A stretch of 41,375 nucleotides of DNA. Origin: Candidatus Zhuqueibacterota bacterium (lineage in GTDB: Bacteria > Zhuqueibacterota > Zhuqueibacteria > Thermofontimicrobiales > Thiofontviventaceae). This document shows positions 32,535 through 41,097 of the stretch, piece after piece. Numbering within the stretch: the stretch's first letter is position 1; each line of letters opens with the position of its first letter. Made by a program: the position numbers and the translations under genes. The notes beneath the pieces were generated by a model. That model did not search any database, was not told where the DNA came from, and saw only the letters and a program-made list of their open reading frames with translations. The stretch spans positions 1 through 41,375 of the forward strand of contig JAFGOE010000036.1 of the NCBI GenBank assembly GCA_016926625.1, in the 5' to 3' direction.

Positions 32535-33851
32535 CTATTTTCTCCTGAACGTTAATGTTAATGGTACGCCGAAAAAGCCAAATTGTTCTCTCATCCTGTT
32601 CTCCAGATAAGATCGATAATTCGGTTTGATTAAATTCGGGTAATTACAAAAAAATGCGAACACAGGTGGCCTGGTCTTGATTTGAGTGCAATACTTGATC
32701 TTGATATATTTTCCTTCGACCGAGGGCGGTGGATGGAAAGAAATCGTTTTCTCCAGAAATGCGTTCAAGTCGCTCGTCTTAATCAGTTTCATACGCTCCT
32801 CGTAAACTGATTTAGCAATATCCAACACCTTGTATATGCGTTGTTTCGTCAGTGCCGAAATAAACACGATCGGTACGAACGATATTGACGGTAATGCATC
32901 TAAAATATCTAATTCGAATTGACGTGCCGTGTGAGTATCTTTTTCGATTAAATCCCATTTATTTACGCCTAATACGATACCTTTGTTATATTTTATCGCT
33001 TGTTCGATAATCGATTTATCCTGATCCTGTAGACTATCATTGGCATCGATCAGGACGATGGTAACATCACATTCGCGGATGCTTCTGATGGTGCGTACGG
33101 CGCTATAGTATTCGACTTCGTCTTTCACTTTCGTCCGTTTTCTCAAGCCTGCCGTATCGATCATCACGAATCGTTGATCCTGATAGTTAAAGTCCGTGTC
33201 GATCGAATCACGAGTGGTGCCTGGTGTCTCCGTCACGATATGCCGCTGTTTGCCTATGATAGCATTGACTAGAGATGATTTACCTACATTGGGTTTACCA
33301 ACGACGGCTAATTTTATGACATCGTCATGCTCTCCTGTATCCTCACCAGGAAGTTCTGGCAGAGCATGAATCATTTCATCCAGTAAATCGCCGGTGCTTC
33401 GGCCGCTTATGGCTGAGATCGAATACGGTTCACCAATTCCCAGATTATAAAAATCATGTATCCCGGGTTCGTGCTTCTCATCATCAATTTTATTGACGAC
33501 CAGAAATACTGTGCGATTGCTCTTTCTCAAAATGGAACCGATCTCTTCATCCAGATTCGTAATGCCGACTCGACCGTCCACCACGAAAAGGATAATATCA
33601 GCCTCATGGATCGCTTCCAATACCTGTTCGAGGACAGCACGATGGATTGTGTTCGTCTTATCGGGCAGGTATCCTCCCGTATCGATAACAGAGAAGTTAA
33701 CACCAGCCCACTCCGCTTCGGCATAGATTCGGTCGCGTGTGACTCCCGGCTGATCGTCGACGATCGCTTCTCTCTTTCGTATGATTCGGTTGAACAAAGT
33801 CGATTTGCCGACATTCGGTCTGCCGATTATTGCCACAATAGGTTTTCGCAT
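32535..33851 (-). CDS. der: Ribosome biogenesis GTPase Der (EngA)
   Basis: A 438-residue double-GTPase needed for 50S subunit maturation. The first G-domain begins GRPNVGKSTLFNR (10-22), with DTGG and VNKID following; the second begins GKPNVGKSSLVNA (about 185), with DTAG and VNKWD. The C-terminal KH-like domain is complete and ends in GVPLTLTFRRK. An AGGAT ribosome-binding site precedes the ATG. It is the second gene of the operon with the DUF512 protein (24-bp gap). Confidence 0.98.
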   Translation of the reverse strand: MRKPIVAIIGRPNVGKSTLFNRIIRKREAIVDDQPGVTRDRIYAEAEWAGVNFSVIDTGGYLPDKTNTIHRAVLEQVLEAIHEADIILFVVDGRVGITNLDEEIGSILRKSNRTVFLVVNKIDDEKHEPGIHDFYNLGIGEPYSISAISGRSTGDLLDEMIHALPELPGEDTGEHDDVIKLAVVGKPNVGKSSLVNAIIGKQRHIVTETPGTTRDSIDTDFNYQDQRFVMIDTAGLRKRTKVKDEVEYYSAVRTIRSIRECDVTIVLIDANDSLQDQDKSIIEQAIKYNKGIVLGVNKWDLIEKDTHTARQFELDILDALPSISFVPIVFISALTKQRIYKVLDIAKSVYEERMKLIKTSDLNAFLEKTISFHPPPSVEGKYIKIKYCTQIKTRPPVFAFFCNYPNLIKPNYRSYLENRMREQFGFFGVPLTLTFRRK

Positions 33852-33875
33852 TGATTTATCCTGAATTAGAACCCG

Positions 33876-35153
33876 CTATAGTTTTCTCAATAATCTCCTG
33901 AAATCCATATCTATCACCTCAACATGCGTGGACAATCTGTCCGTGAGATCATCGACTGTCCAGTCATCGATTGTCAATCCATCACCGTTCAGACAATTTT
34001 TCGGTAAAATATACATATCGATGTTACTTAATGTACTGCAACTGGTACAGATATCCTGCCCGGCCATGAGGCCGGTTACCGTGATGTTGTCTCCGTAAAA
34101 TTTGTTTTTAACAACGGTCAGGCTTGCCGCTAAATTTTCTATCTTATTCAAGACGGATAATATGTTATTTTCTATGTACGTTTGCGCTAAAGCGGCCGTC
34201 ACTATGTTGATGTTGCTGCGTTGCCTTATTTTCCTCGGGAACTGTCTTGCCTGTTCCGCGAAATTATCGAGAAAATATCGCATCATTCCGACTCCATTCT
34301 CATATTGTGGAAACTCGTCGTATCGCGATGACGCAGGCAATGGCTGAGCAGCTTTGATATAGAATTCGTCAGCAAGATAGACGAAGTGGGAATCCCACAT
34401 GCCCTTGTATTTCCCGGCCAGCGCTTCGATCGTATCGATCGTCTGCAGAGCCAAATCCTCGGTGACCGGTGAAATCAACGGTAGATTCTCCCTGTATTTC
34501 GTCAATCCGACCGGTACGATCGCGACCGATTGAACCCCTGGCTGCAAGCGCGATAGCCGTTCCACCGTGTCGATGAGACGATTCCCGTCATTAATACCAG
34601 GACATAGAACGACCTGCGTGTGAATCTCAATATTATTCCTGGTCAGAAATGTTAATTTTTCGAGCAATGCGTCATCGCTGTTGCGTCCTAACATCACTGA
34701 ACGGAGTCGAGAGTCTGTCGTGTGTACCGAGACGTATAACGGAGAAAGTCGTTGCTGCACGATTCGCTCGAGATCTTTCCGCGATGTATTGCTAAGGGTG
34801 ACATAATTCCCATGCAAAAACGACAGGCGAAAATCTTCGTCTTTAAAGTATAAATTTGCCCTGAGATTATCCGGATTTTGATCGATGAAACAGAAGATAC
34901 ATTTATTCCCACAATGACGATATTTTACCGGTTCGAACTCCAGTCCTAATTCTTCATCCGGATCCTTTTCTAATTCGACGGTAAATAATTCTCCTGATCG
35001 TTCCACGCGCAGTTCGATGAATTCGTCTGCGATGTGGTAACGATAATCGATGATATCGTTTATCGGAAAATTATTTATCCCGATAAGATGATCACCCGGC
35101 AGCAAGCCGATTTCATGACCGATTCCTGATTTATTTACTTTGCTGATTATCAT
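33876..35153 (-). CDS. DUF512 radical-SAM-like iron-sulfur protein with PDZ-like N-terminus
   Basis: A 425-residue cytosolic protein. A PDZ-like domain (about 1-62: KSGIGHEIGLLPGDHLIGIN) is followed by a C-x3-C-x2-C cluster (Cys81, Cys85, Cys88, CGNKCIFCFIDQNP), a radical-SAM-like barrel, and the DUF512 C-terminus with ICTSCSTLSN and the LPKNCLNGDG-like end. These proteins are conserved in many anaerobes and FCB bacteria, often next to der as here, but their reaction is unknown. The ATG at 35153 has no clear ribosome-binding site. It is the first gene of the operon. Confidence 0.9.
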   Translation of the reverse strand: MIISKVNKSGIGHEIGLLPGDHLIGINNFPINDIIDYRYHIADEFIELRVERSGELFTVELEKDPDEELGLEFEPVKYRHCGNKCIFCFIDQNPDNLRANLYFKDEDFRLSFLHGNYVTLSNTSRKDLERIVQQRLSPLYVSVHTTDSRLRSVMLGRNSDDALLEKLTFLTRNNIEIHTQVVLCPGINDGNRLIDTVERLSRLQPGVQSVAIVPVGLTKYRENLPLISPVTEDLALQTIDTIEALAGKYKGMWDSHFVYLADEFYIKAAQPLPASSRYDEFPQYENGVGMMRYFLDNFAEQARQFPRKIRQRSNINIVTAALAQTYIENNILSVLNKIENLAASLTVVKNKFYGDNITVTGLMAGQDICTSCSTLSNIDMYILPKNCLNGDGLTIDDWTVDDLTDRLSTHVEVIDMDFRRLLRKL

Positions 35154-35238
35154 GTAGGATTGGTTTCAATACCTGACTCGTGTTAAGCAAATCACAATGT
35201 TCAATGAAACGTCGAAACGAATATATTAGACTATTACA

Positions 35239-35269
35239 CCCAAAAACACCTTAAATGTTCATTTTTGGG
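35239..35269. repeat. Inverted repeat between the DUF512 gene and the CsgG-like lipoprotein gene
   Basis: CCCAAAAA (35239-35246) and TTTTTGGG (35262-35269) form a perfect 8-bp stem with a 15-nt loop, within the 187-bp gap between two minus-strand genes. It lies 3' of the CsgG-like lipoprotein gene, so it may act as its transcript end, but no T-tract follows on the minus strand. Confidence 0.4.
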
Positions 35270-35340
35270 GGACGATTCATATTTTTTAAGTCAGCGATTA
35301 ATCAGTTTAATCGATCGCTATTGCGGCGGTAGTTCAGTCA

Positions 35341-36282
35341 TTAATCTGCTGGTCGAACGCGATCTCCGACTGAGACTACAGAACCTTCGATGAGCCGTGC
35401 AAGTGCTACCTTATCACCGATCAAATTGACGACCTGGATGATCGCGACCTCTTCAAGCAGATCGATACCATTCATCTCATCTTGCTTATTTCTCAGCACC
35501 TTGAAGTAATCACCGATCATTACCCCTGTGGCACTTCCTGGTGTGAAATAAATCGTATCATCATCTTTGATCTTGACTACCTTACCGTGCCAGGTCATGT
35601 TAGAAGCCTCCCGGACGATGAGTTTCGCTATATTGTTAATCGCTTTTCTGTTCGCCAGTCCCACTATCGTCTGGTCGAATTCAAAGGAATCTTCGAAGTC
35701 GAATTCTTCCGTTTTAACACCGATACCAGGCCTGAATTCAGTCGCTGAAATGGTGTCTGAGAATTTGATCTCACCTGTCGCCGTATCGATAATCTTAAAA
35801 CTGTATCGTACATGCCCTATCGTCGTCTTGAAAGCGAAAGACCATCTTTTTTTATTTTCATCATCGCCGAATCCTTGTGAACTGGTTTCTTCCTCCAATT
35901 CGAGGATTTCTCCGATAATGACTGATTGAACTCCCAGCAGGTTGCCAGCCGCTATTGCTGCTTCCTCGGTAATGACTCCGGATTGGCCCAGGGCCTGTTC
36001 ATGAATGATCTGCTCGAGCTTCTCCCTTTCGAGGACAACAAAACGGCCCGAACGCACTAACATGCTGATCAGCATATCTGCGATCGCGCTACCGATCTTC
36101 TCGCCCCCTACATCGACCAGGTTTACGAATGGGAGAACGGCGACTGTCGTTCTTAAGCCATCATAGGGAGCAAAATCAGGCCCTTCGATGATCGGTTGCT
36201 GTTTGATCTGGTTCATATACGAACATCCAGCGATCGAAATTATCATGAACATTACGATAAAATAAATGAAACGTAACTTCAT
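35341..36282 (-). CDS. CsgG/curli-assembly-like lipoprotein
   Basis: A 313-residue predicted lipoprotein (lipobox SIAGC, Cys20) related to CsgG, the outer-membrane secretion channel of curli. The CsgG-type core is TVAVLPFVNLVDVGGEKIGSA, then MLISMLVRSGRFVVLEREKLEQII and AGNLLGVQSVIIGEI. A conserved TATGEIKFSDT segment and a C-terminal domain with GSATGVMIGDYFKVLR follow, which recalls the FlgT/CsgG-C-type fold. The ATG at 36282 follows GGAGG; an in-frame ATG at 36321 would misplace the signal peptide. It is separated from the CsgG-like paralogue by a terminator, so it has its own promoter. Confidence 0.86.
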   Translation of the reverse strand: MKLRFIYFIVMFMIISIAGCSYMNQIKQQPIIEGPDFAPYDGLRTTVAVLPFVNLVDVGGEKIGSAIADMLISMLVRSGRFVVLEREKLEQIIHEQALGQSGVITEEAAIAAGNLLGVQSVIIGEILELEEETSSQGFGDDENKKRWSFAFKTTIGHVRYSFKIIDTATGEIKFSDTISATEFRPGIGVKTEEFDFEDSFEFDQTIVGLANRKAINNIAKLIVREASNMTWHGKVVKIKDDDTIYFTPGSATGVMIGDYFKVLRNKQDEMNGIDLLEEVAIIQVVNLIGDKVALARLIEGSVVSVGDRVRPAD

Positions 36283-36581
36283 ATTCCTCCCTGACTTAGT
36301 TTGATCCGGACTGGCCGCCATCCGGACGTGATATAAAAAAGGAGGAATTAAAATGATTTAGTTCCTCCTGATTAGATCCGATATCCTGTATCCGACATTA
36401 GGTTTGTTGATATTGAATCCTATTCAATCGATATCGTACTGGTTGGCGGGGAAAGAGCATAGTATGAACCGTTGTGGTTTACTGCTCTATTACGTCAGGT
36501 TCATGCGAAAGTGGATCAATCGATCATCATCGTTTCCCTCGCCTGCTGCCGCCTCTGTTTCTATACGCGGTGTCGCCTGTC
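36283..36581. other. 299-bp intergenic region between the CsgG paralogues
   Basis: Besides the terminator at 36335-36369 it holds two short inverted repeats: ATTGAA/TTCAAT (36411-36427) and ATGAACC/GGTTCAT (36464-36470 with 36498-36504). There is also a repeated TCCGGAC (near 36305 and 36321) in the leader of the downstream gene. Open frames on the plus strand have no ribosome-binding site and no recognisable product. I conclude it is a structured 3' UTR plus the promoter of the CsgG-like lipoprotein. Confidence 0.4.
36335..36369 (-). terminator. Intrinsic terminator between the two CsgG-like genes
   Basis: On the minus strand AGGAGGAA (36369-36362) pairs with TTCCTCCT (36347-36340) around a 14-nt loop, followed by a T-run (36340-36335). 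It lies about 210 bp downstream of the upstream CsgG-like gene. The arm happens to read as a Shine-Dalgarno sequence on either strand, but no gene follows. Confidence 0.6.
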
Positions 36582-37520
36582 TCAGTGTACCGTTACGACA
36601 TTGCCTCGTTCAATTCCTGAGCCGCTTTTAATGATGCATTTGGAAGCCTTCCCGTTGCCCACATTGTTATCGATGACGCCGATTTCGGCGATCTTACTCG
36701 ATTCAGAACCAAGGGAAAGCCCGGTATCCGGATCGATGAGTTCTTCACCTAACGAATAGATGGTGAATACATCGCCTACCTTGACGCCTGTTTCGGCACC
36801 TGCATTAATATAAACATTAGCTCCTGAAACCGTTATCACCTTGGCCTGCCACTGAATCTGCCTCATCTGAGAATCGATCTTAACCATGATTTCTTCGATG
36901 GCTTCGCGTGTGGCCTTACCCACGATAGATTCATCAAAATCGTTCTTGTTATTAAAACCAATCCGGTCGGTATCGATCTTGAGGCCTTTTTTCGACTGTT
37001 CTTTACGAACGTTATCGGCCGCAATGATCTCACCTGTATTGGTGTTGATGAATCGTACATCGATGCCAACGGTCGCAGAGGAAGATTGAATTCCAAAGCC
37101 TAATCCCTTTTGTTTCAGGTTGATGCCGGTTCCGCCTTTCTTATAACCGAATTCGGTAACCGAGCCCACAACGGCCAGTTCGACACCCAATAGCTGTCCG
37201 ACTTTCGCTGCGCTTTCCTGAGTTACGGCGCCGCTCATTCCCAGGTTCTGTTCTTTCATGATTAACTCGATCGCCTGGCGTTCGAGGACCTGATATTTTC
37301 CTGATTTTACCAGTTCCGTGGTCAGCATGTCTGCCATACCCTCTCCGACGGGTTGGCCCGTATACCAACGCCAGTGGTGTTCGGTTTTATCTTCGAATTG
37401 AAATACGGCGACTCGTTTTTTTAAGCGCTGTAGTTGATCCTCAGTCTGTCCGCTTACTTTATCGTTGATCAAGGATACGATCAGTAGTAACGCGATCATC
37501 ATTAACATTATCTTCTTCAT
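36582..37520 (-). CDS. CsgG/curli-assembly-like exported protein (paralogue)
   Basis: A 312-residue exported protein with a signal peptide (hydrophobic 4-17, likely cleavage after VSG near 24) but no lipobox. It parallels the gene at 35341-36282: RVAVFQFEDKTEHHWRWYTGQPVGEGMADML, LVKSGKYQVLERQAIELIMKEQNLGMSG and VGQLLGVELAVVGSVTEF, then NTGEIIAADNVRKE, GKATREAIEEIM and a C-terminal GAETGVKVGDVFTIYSLGEE. The shared SG-x-(YQ)VLER motif shows gene duplication. The ATG at 37520 has an AAGGAGAT site; an upstream ATG at 37547 does not. Confidence 0.86.
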   Translation of the reverse strand: MKKIMLMMIALLLIVSLINDKVSGQTEDQLQRLKKRVAVFQFEDKTEHHWRWYTGQPVGEGMADMLTTELVKSGKYQVLERQAIELIMKEQNLGMSGAVTQESAAKVGQLLGVELAVVGSVTEFGYKKGGTGINLKQKGLGFGIQSSSATVGIDVRFINTNTGEIIAADNVRKEQSKKGLKIDTDRIGFNNKNDFDESIVGKATREAIEEIMVKIDSQMRQIQWQAKVITVSGANVYINAGAETGVKVGDVFTIYSLGEELIDPDTGLSLGSESSKIAEIGVIDNNVGNGKASKCIIKSGSGIERGNVVTVH

Positions 37521-37616
37521 AGTAATCTCCTTCCTCAACGAATTCATACTATAGTATCGGCCATATCAGGACTGCCTGGTCTGACAAAACAGATAGATAG
37601 CAATAGAGTGAATTCA

Positions 37617-38810
37617 TCAATTGGTTTGCTGCTTCGGCTGAATGCTCAGGACGATGCGGTTCATCGAAGCTTCTTTCACCTTAATATTAAATTTATCGAA
37701 GTCCTTGCGTTCGAGTTCTCGGGCTAATTGATCTGCATTGCCCGTAATCTTGACATCGAGTTCAGCCAGGCCGGCAGAAAAATTACGTTGGTAAACATCT
37801 TTTATACCGCGAACGTAATATTTGAGAGACGATTTAAAATCGTTGATTTCGGAAAAGGAATCAACATCGTGAACAATGACTTTTACGGTCGTGGCATTGT
37901 AAAATTCGTCGCGCCATTTTTCGGCGATTTTGTTGATAAGATCGTTACCCAGCTTTTCGGCTGCCTTCTCGATGGCTTTTGTACCGCCGGTGACTTCATC
38001 AATATGGGGATAGGCAGCATGCTGACTGCTCGTCGCGATCACCGAAGCGATATCGGCTTTTATGACACGTGCCGTCAGGTTGGCCTGGCACGATTTCATC
38101 CCGCCGAGGTTTATACCCGTGGCTACTTTGGCAACGGCCTTCCCGGTGACGATAATTTCGGCACCCAAATTTTTTCCCAATTGTGCAGCTACCTGGCTAT
38201 TGCCCGTTAAAGCCGCATAGGCCTGCTCCTGTTTTACATTCTCGCGCATGGTGGCAGCATCGATGCATTCGAATCCCTTCTCCAGGAATTTATTGATGAG
38301 AGTGGCCTCGGAAATCGTCATATCCACGGCAAGGAAGTGATACTTATCGTAGGATTGACCGATGTTCTGTTCATCCATGATGATGAGAATTCGGGGATTT
38401 TGCATCTTGCCGATCATATTCTGTACCGAGTCCCAGTCGTTTTTAAGATTGGCGATCTCCAATTGCGCGTTGATGACGACCTCGTAAGTGGTCGGATCGG
38501 GCAGGCGTTCCGAGATGATCTGATAGTTTTTTACATAGCCTTTAGACCAGGTCAATATATTGTCGGATACTAACTGATAATTCTCTACCAGAGTCGACGA
38601 TTGTACAAACGTGCCCAGACCCTGCTCGACAGCGTTGCGCAGGGCATCATCGATTGCTTGATCGCGAGCCAATCCCTGATCACCGGCAAAAATAGTGGCC
38701 ATACCCGTGGCGGTCACTTGATTAAATGTGCTTTGTGGTTGTGCGTTCAAAGCCAGGGTAAAAATGAGTAACCCCATTATGATCAGTTCAATTCCATATT
38801 TCTTTCTCAA
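37617..38810 (-). CDS. FlgT-like exported protein (LPP20/FlgT N-terminal and CsgG-like middle domain)
   Basis: About 397 residues. I chose the TTG at 38810 because GGAGG lies 8 nt upstream and translation from it gives a clean signal peptide (RKKYGIELIIMGLLIFTLALNAQ); the longer open frame to 38912 has no ribosome-binding site. The mature protein opens with VTATGMATIFAGDQGLARDQAIDDALRNAVEQGLG, as in the FlgT N-terminal domain and LPP20 family. Its middle (LGKNLGAEIIVTGKAVAKV) is CsgG-like, and the C-terminal LKYYVRGIKDVYQRNF region resembles the FlgT end. No flagellar gene is near, so I propose a role in the outer-membrane complex of this cluster. Confidence 0.8.
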   Translation of the reverse strand: MRKKYGIELIIMGLLIFTLALNAQPQSTFNQVTATGMATIFAGDQGLARDQAIDDALRNAVEQGLGTFVQSSTLVENYQLVSDNILTWSKGYVKNYQIISERLPDPTTYEVVINAQLEIANLKNDWDSVQNMIGKMQNPRILIIMDEQNIGQSYDKYHFLAVDMTISEATLINKFLEKGFECIDAATMRENVKQEQAYAALTGNSQVAAQLGKNLGAEIIVTGKAVAKVATGINLGGMKSCQANLTARVIKADIASVIATSSQHAAYPHIDEVTGGTKAIEKAAEKLGNDLINKIAEKWRDEFYNATTVKVIVHDVDSFSEINDFKSSLKYYVRGIKDVYQRNFSAGLAELDVKITGNADQLARELERKDFDKFNIKVKEASMNRIVLSIQPKQQTN

Positions 38811-38855
38811 GGTCTGTGCCTCCAAATATTTTTCTTCATGTATTTTAAAAAACAA

Positions 38856-38946
38856 GGGGTGTATCATGTAAGCCCCGGTGCACGTCATTGCTTTTATACC
38901 TTTACAAAACAATATATCGGAACCATGAGACTATATGATGCACCCC
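38856..38946. repeat. 12-bp inverted repeat 3' of the TPR-SLH gene
   Basis: GGGGTGTATCAT (38856-38867) and ATGATGCACCCC (38935-38946) pair at 11 of 12 positions across 67 bp. The right arm is just 3' of the TPR-SLH gene, and the minus-strand transcript reads CACCCCTTGTTTTTT after the left arm. It could be a long-loop terminator or a small repeat element remnant. Confidence 0.4.
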
Positions 38947-38964
38947 CTCTGAAAAACCGATCAA

Positions 38965-40161
38965 TTAAAATGTGATGCGCAGGGCATTCTGGAAATCACG
39001 AATTGCGAGCAATGCATCCGCGCCTGACATTTTTTCGTTGAGCCTGAATTCACCCGTCATCTTATCGGCATTCATAATACCACGATCAACCATCAGAGCG
39101 ATGGCATTGTAGGCAAAATGGCTGCCTCGAACATCAGGGAATCTGGAGGCCTCACCGATATACTTTGTAGCCAGACTCTCATCCCCGGTCACCATAACCA
39201 TGATACCTTGCATGACCTCGGCGTAGTTAGCGCGAGTGATCGGCTCGTCTGGTTTAAACGTATGATCCGGATACGGGGTCAGACCGGGCACCTGTACTTC
39301 CAGGATATCCTTAATCCAACTTTTTGCCCAGTGATTTTCGATGTCCGTGGCGGCTGCCATGGATTCGACTTTCGTTGCCTCGAGTTTGGTTGGATCATCG
39401 GGAGCCTTGAATTCCGTGTCATAGACTCGTTCCCGCTTCTTTTCGATGATGTCCATCAGTTTCAGCTCCGTCATCAGTAAAACGGCCAGATCAGCGCGAT
39501 CGATTTCTTTAATCAGCGCGACCTTGGCGCCTACTTTTGTGCCTGGTTTCGCACGTTCGATTTTTTGAACGAGCTCCCATTCCTCATTGGCCTCTGTGGC
39601 ATAGTCACCTTTCAGCTCTACTACCTTTCGGAAAGCATTGACGGATTCCCCGAATTCAAATCCTTCTTTAAGCGTTATCCCTTTGTAGTAATACGCTTTG
39701 GACGAGTTGGGATTTATTTTGATCGCACGGTCAAAGGATTTGGTGGCATCCTCGATCCAGTCGTCACCTTTACGTTCCATGGTAATGACGCGACCCTTGA
39801 TGATGTGCGCATCGACTGATTTATCGTTTTTGTCGATCCCTTTGTCGACGAACTCGTATGCTTTCTTGAACAATTTCTCCGATTCTTTCGCATCTTTTGC
39901 ATTCTGAGCCTGTTTTGCATAAACCAGACCCATGCCGGAGAACGCTAGCGCATAATCAGGATCCAGTGCGTTAGCCCGTTCGAAACTGGTTAGAGCATCT
40001 CCCAGATTACCCTTTTCAAAATCTTCCATTCCACGGCTAAAATGATTTTCAGGCGTATCGAGTACGGATTCTTTCTTAATCGCTTTCGGACCACAACCGA
40101 CGATAACGACGACGAAGATCGCGATAAGCAATATGGATATGAATTTCAAGTTATATTTCAT
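38965..40161 (-). CDS. TPR lipoprotein with C-terminal SLH domains
   Basis: A 398-residue predicted lipoprotein (IVGC, Cys23). It has at least three TPR-like repeats (about 40-190: HFSRGMEDFEKGNLGDALTS, AFSGMGLVYAKQAQ, SSKAYYYKGITLKEG), a helical linker, and two SLH-type repeats (about 270-395: HWAKSWIKDILE with PDHTFKPDEPITRANYAEVM, and FPDVRGSHFAYNAIALMVDRG). SLH domains bind cell-wall or envelope polymers, and in diderms anchor outer membranes to peptidoglycan. Together with the CsgG/FlgT-like neighbours it may dock the complex to the cell wall. AAAGGAG precedes the ATG. Confidence 0.88.
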   Translation of the reverse strand: MKYNLKFISILLIAIFVVVIVGCGPKAIKKESVLDTPENHFSRGMEDFEKGNLGDALTSFERANALDPDYALAFSGMGLVYAKQAQNAKDAKESEKLFKKAYEFVDKGIDKNDKSVDAHIIKGRVITMERKGDDWIEDATKSFDRAIKINPNSSKAYYYKGITLKEGFEFGESVNAFRKVVELKGDYATEANEEWELVQKIERAKPGTKVGAKVALIKEIDRADLAVLLMTELKLMDIIEKKRERVYDTEFKAPDDPTKLEATKVESMAAATDIENHWAKSWIKDILEVQVPGLTPYPDHTFKPDEPITRANYAEVMQGIMVMVTGDESLATKYIGEASRFPDVRGSHFAYNAIALMVDRGIMNADKMTGEFRLNEKMSGADALLAIRDFQNALRITF

Positions 40162-40185
40162 AATTTATTTCTCCTTTACTTTTAA

Positions 40186-41097
40186 TTAGTCGACGATGAA
40201 CATCACCTTGCATTTATCAAGGAAATTTTGATTGGCAGCGGCAGAATGTATCATCGCAGCATCGCTAGCCGAAACGACGACGTCGGCCTTGTTCGGTCCT
40301 GAGGTCTTAACTGCTTTGACAATAAGCGGATTGGCGGTGACACGGTCATTTGAGCGCGCACGATTAACGTCTTTATCGTAACCAACCATACCCATTTCCA
40401 CCGCCCATTTACGGTCCACATACTTTGAACCGTAAATCTCATTACCGTTTTCATCTAAAATTTTCGGAGCCATTGCCGGTCTAACACTAAGGCCTGTTGC
40501 ATCGATAACGAGACCGGTATAAACGCCACCACTTTCCGCGGTATAACCAGCCGATTGTTGAAGGGTAACGCCGGCAGGGACCGGTTTACCTGCGGGCCAT
40601 GGTTGGCCACAAACGGGGCACAATAGCTGGCCGCCGGTCATCAGCTGTCCTCCGCCAAAATTGGTCGGGAGTAGCGCATCGGTCAAGGCGCCGGTCAATG
40701 GGATCTCGACAGTCACTTCAACCGACCCGTCTGATAAATATTTGGGTTCACCTACCTGAGAAAAGCCTTTCAATAATCCTTCAACCCTCGTCTGAATTAC
40801 GTCGTTCTCAACCATTGCATTGCGTACCGTCGTCTCAGAACTCAAATACACACCCTTTATCGCTTCTAACAGGTTACGCCACGCATCTACTTTAGCAGCT
40901 CGGATCGCCATCGCCCTCTGCGCATGCAAAGGTTGGTTGGGATTACCCGTTCCTATTCCCGTGGCCTGTATGATTTGAGATGACCAATCGACACTTCCGC
41001 TATTTCCCATCGATTGGTTTACCCATTGAGCATCTGCTGAAAGCACAGAAATAAAAACAATGGCTATCATTAAAACGAATAGTTTACTAATTTTCAT
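40186..41097 (-). CDS. LPP20-family exported protein
   Basis: A 303-residue exported protein with a signal peptide (cleavage after ADA near 23). The LPP20-type core is QATGIGTGNPNQPLHAQRAMAIRAAKVDAWRNLLEAIKGVYL, then VRNAMVENDVIQTRVEGLLKGF and DGSVEVTVEIPLTGAL. After a QLLCPVCGQPWPAG half-zinc-ribbon (one CxxC) comes a second domain (about 190-303) that includes GLVIDATGLSVRPAMAPKILDENG. LPP20-family proteins are outer-membrane or periplasmic; their roles are unknown. It is first in a run of five exported proteins, with AAAAGGAGAT before the ATG. Confidence 0.87.
   Translation of the reverse strand: MKISKLFVLMIAIVFISVLSADAQWVNQSMGNSGSVDWSSQIIQATGIGTGNPNQPLHAQRAMAIRAAKVDAWRNLLEAIKGVYLSSETTVRNAMVENDVIQTRVEGLLKGFSQVGEPKYLSDGSVEVTVEIPLTGALTDALLPTNFGGGQLMTGGQLLCPVCGQPWPAGKPVPAGVTLQQSAGYTAESGGVYTGLVIDATGLSVRPAMAPKILDENGNEIYGSKYVDRKWAVEMGMVGYDKDVNRARSNDRVTANPLIVKAVKTSGPNKADVVVSASDAAMIHSAAANQNFLDKCKVMFIVD

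Noticed and set aside
36404-36759. Two plus-strand open frames in and beside the gap between CsgG-like genes
   Set aside because: No ribosome-binding site, no domain, and one runs antisense into the CsgG-like gene.
35341-37520. A curli (csg) operon
   Set aside because: Only CsgG-like proteins are present; there are no CsgA/B subunits or CsgE/F accessory genes.
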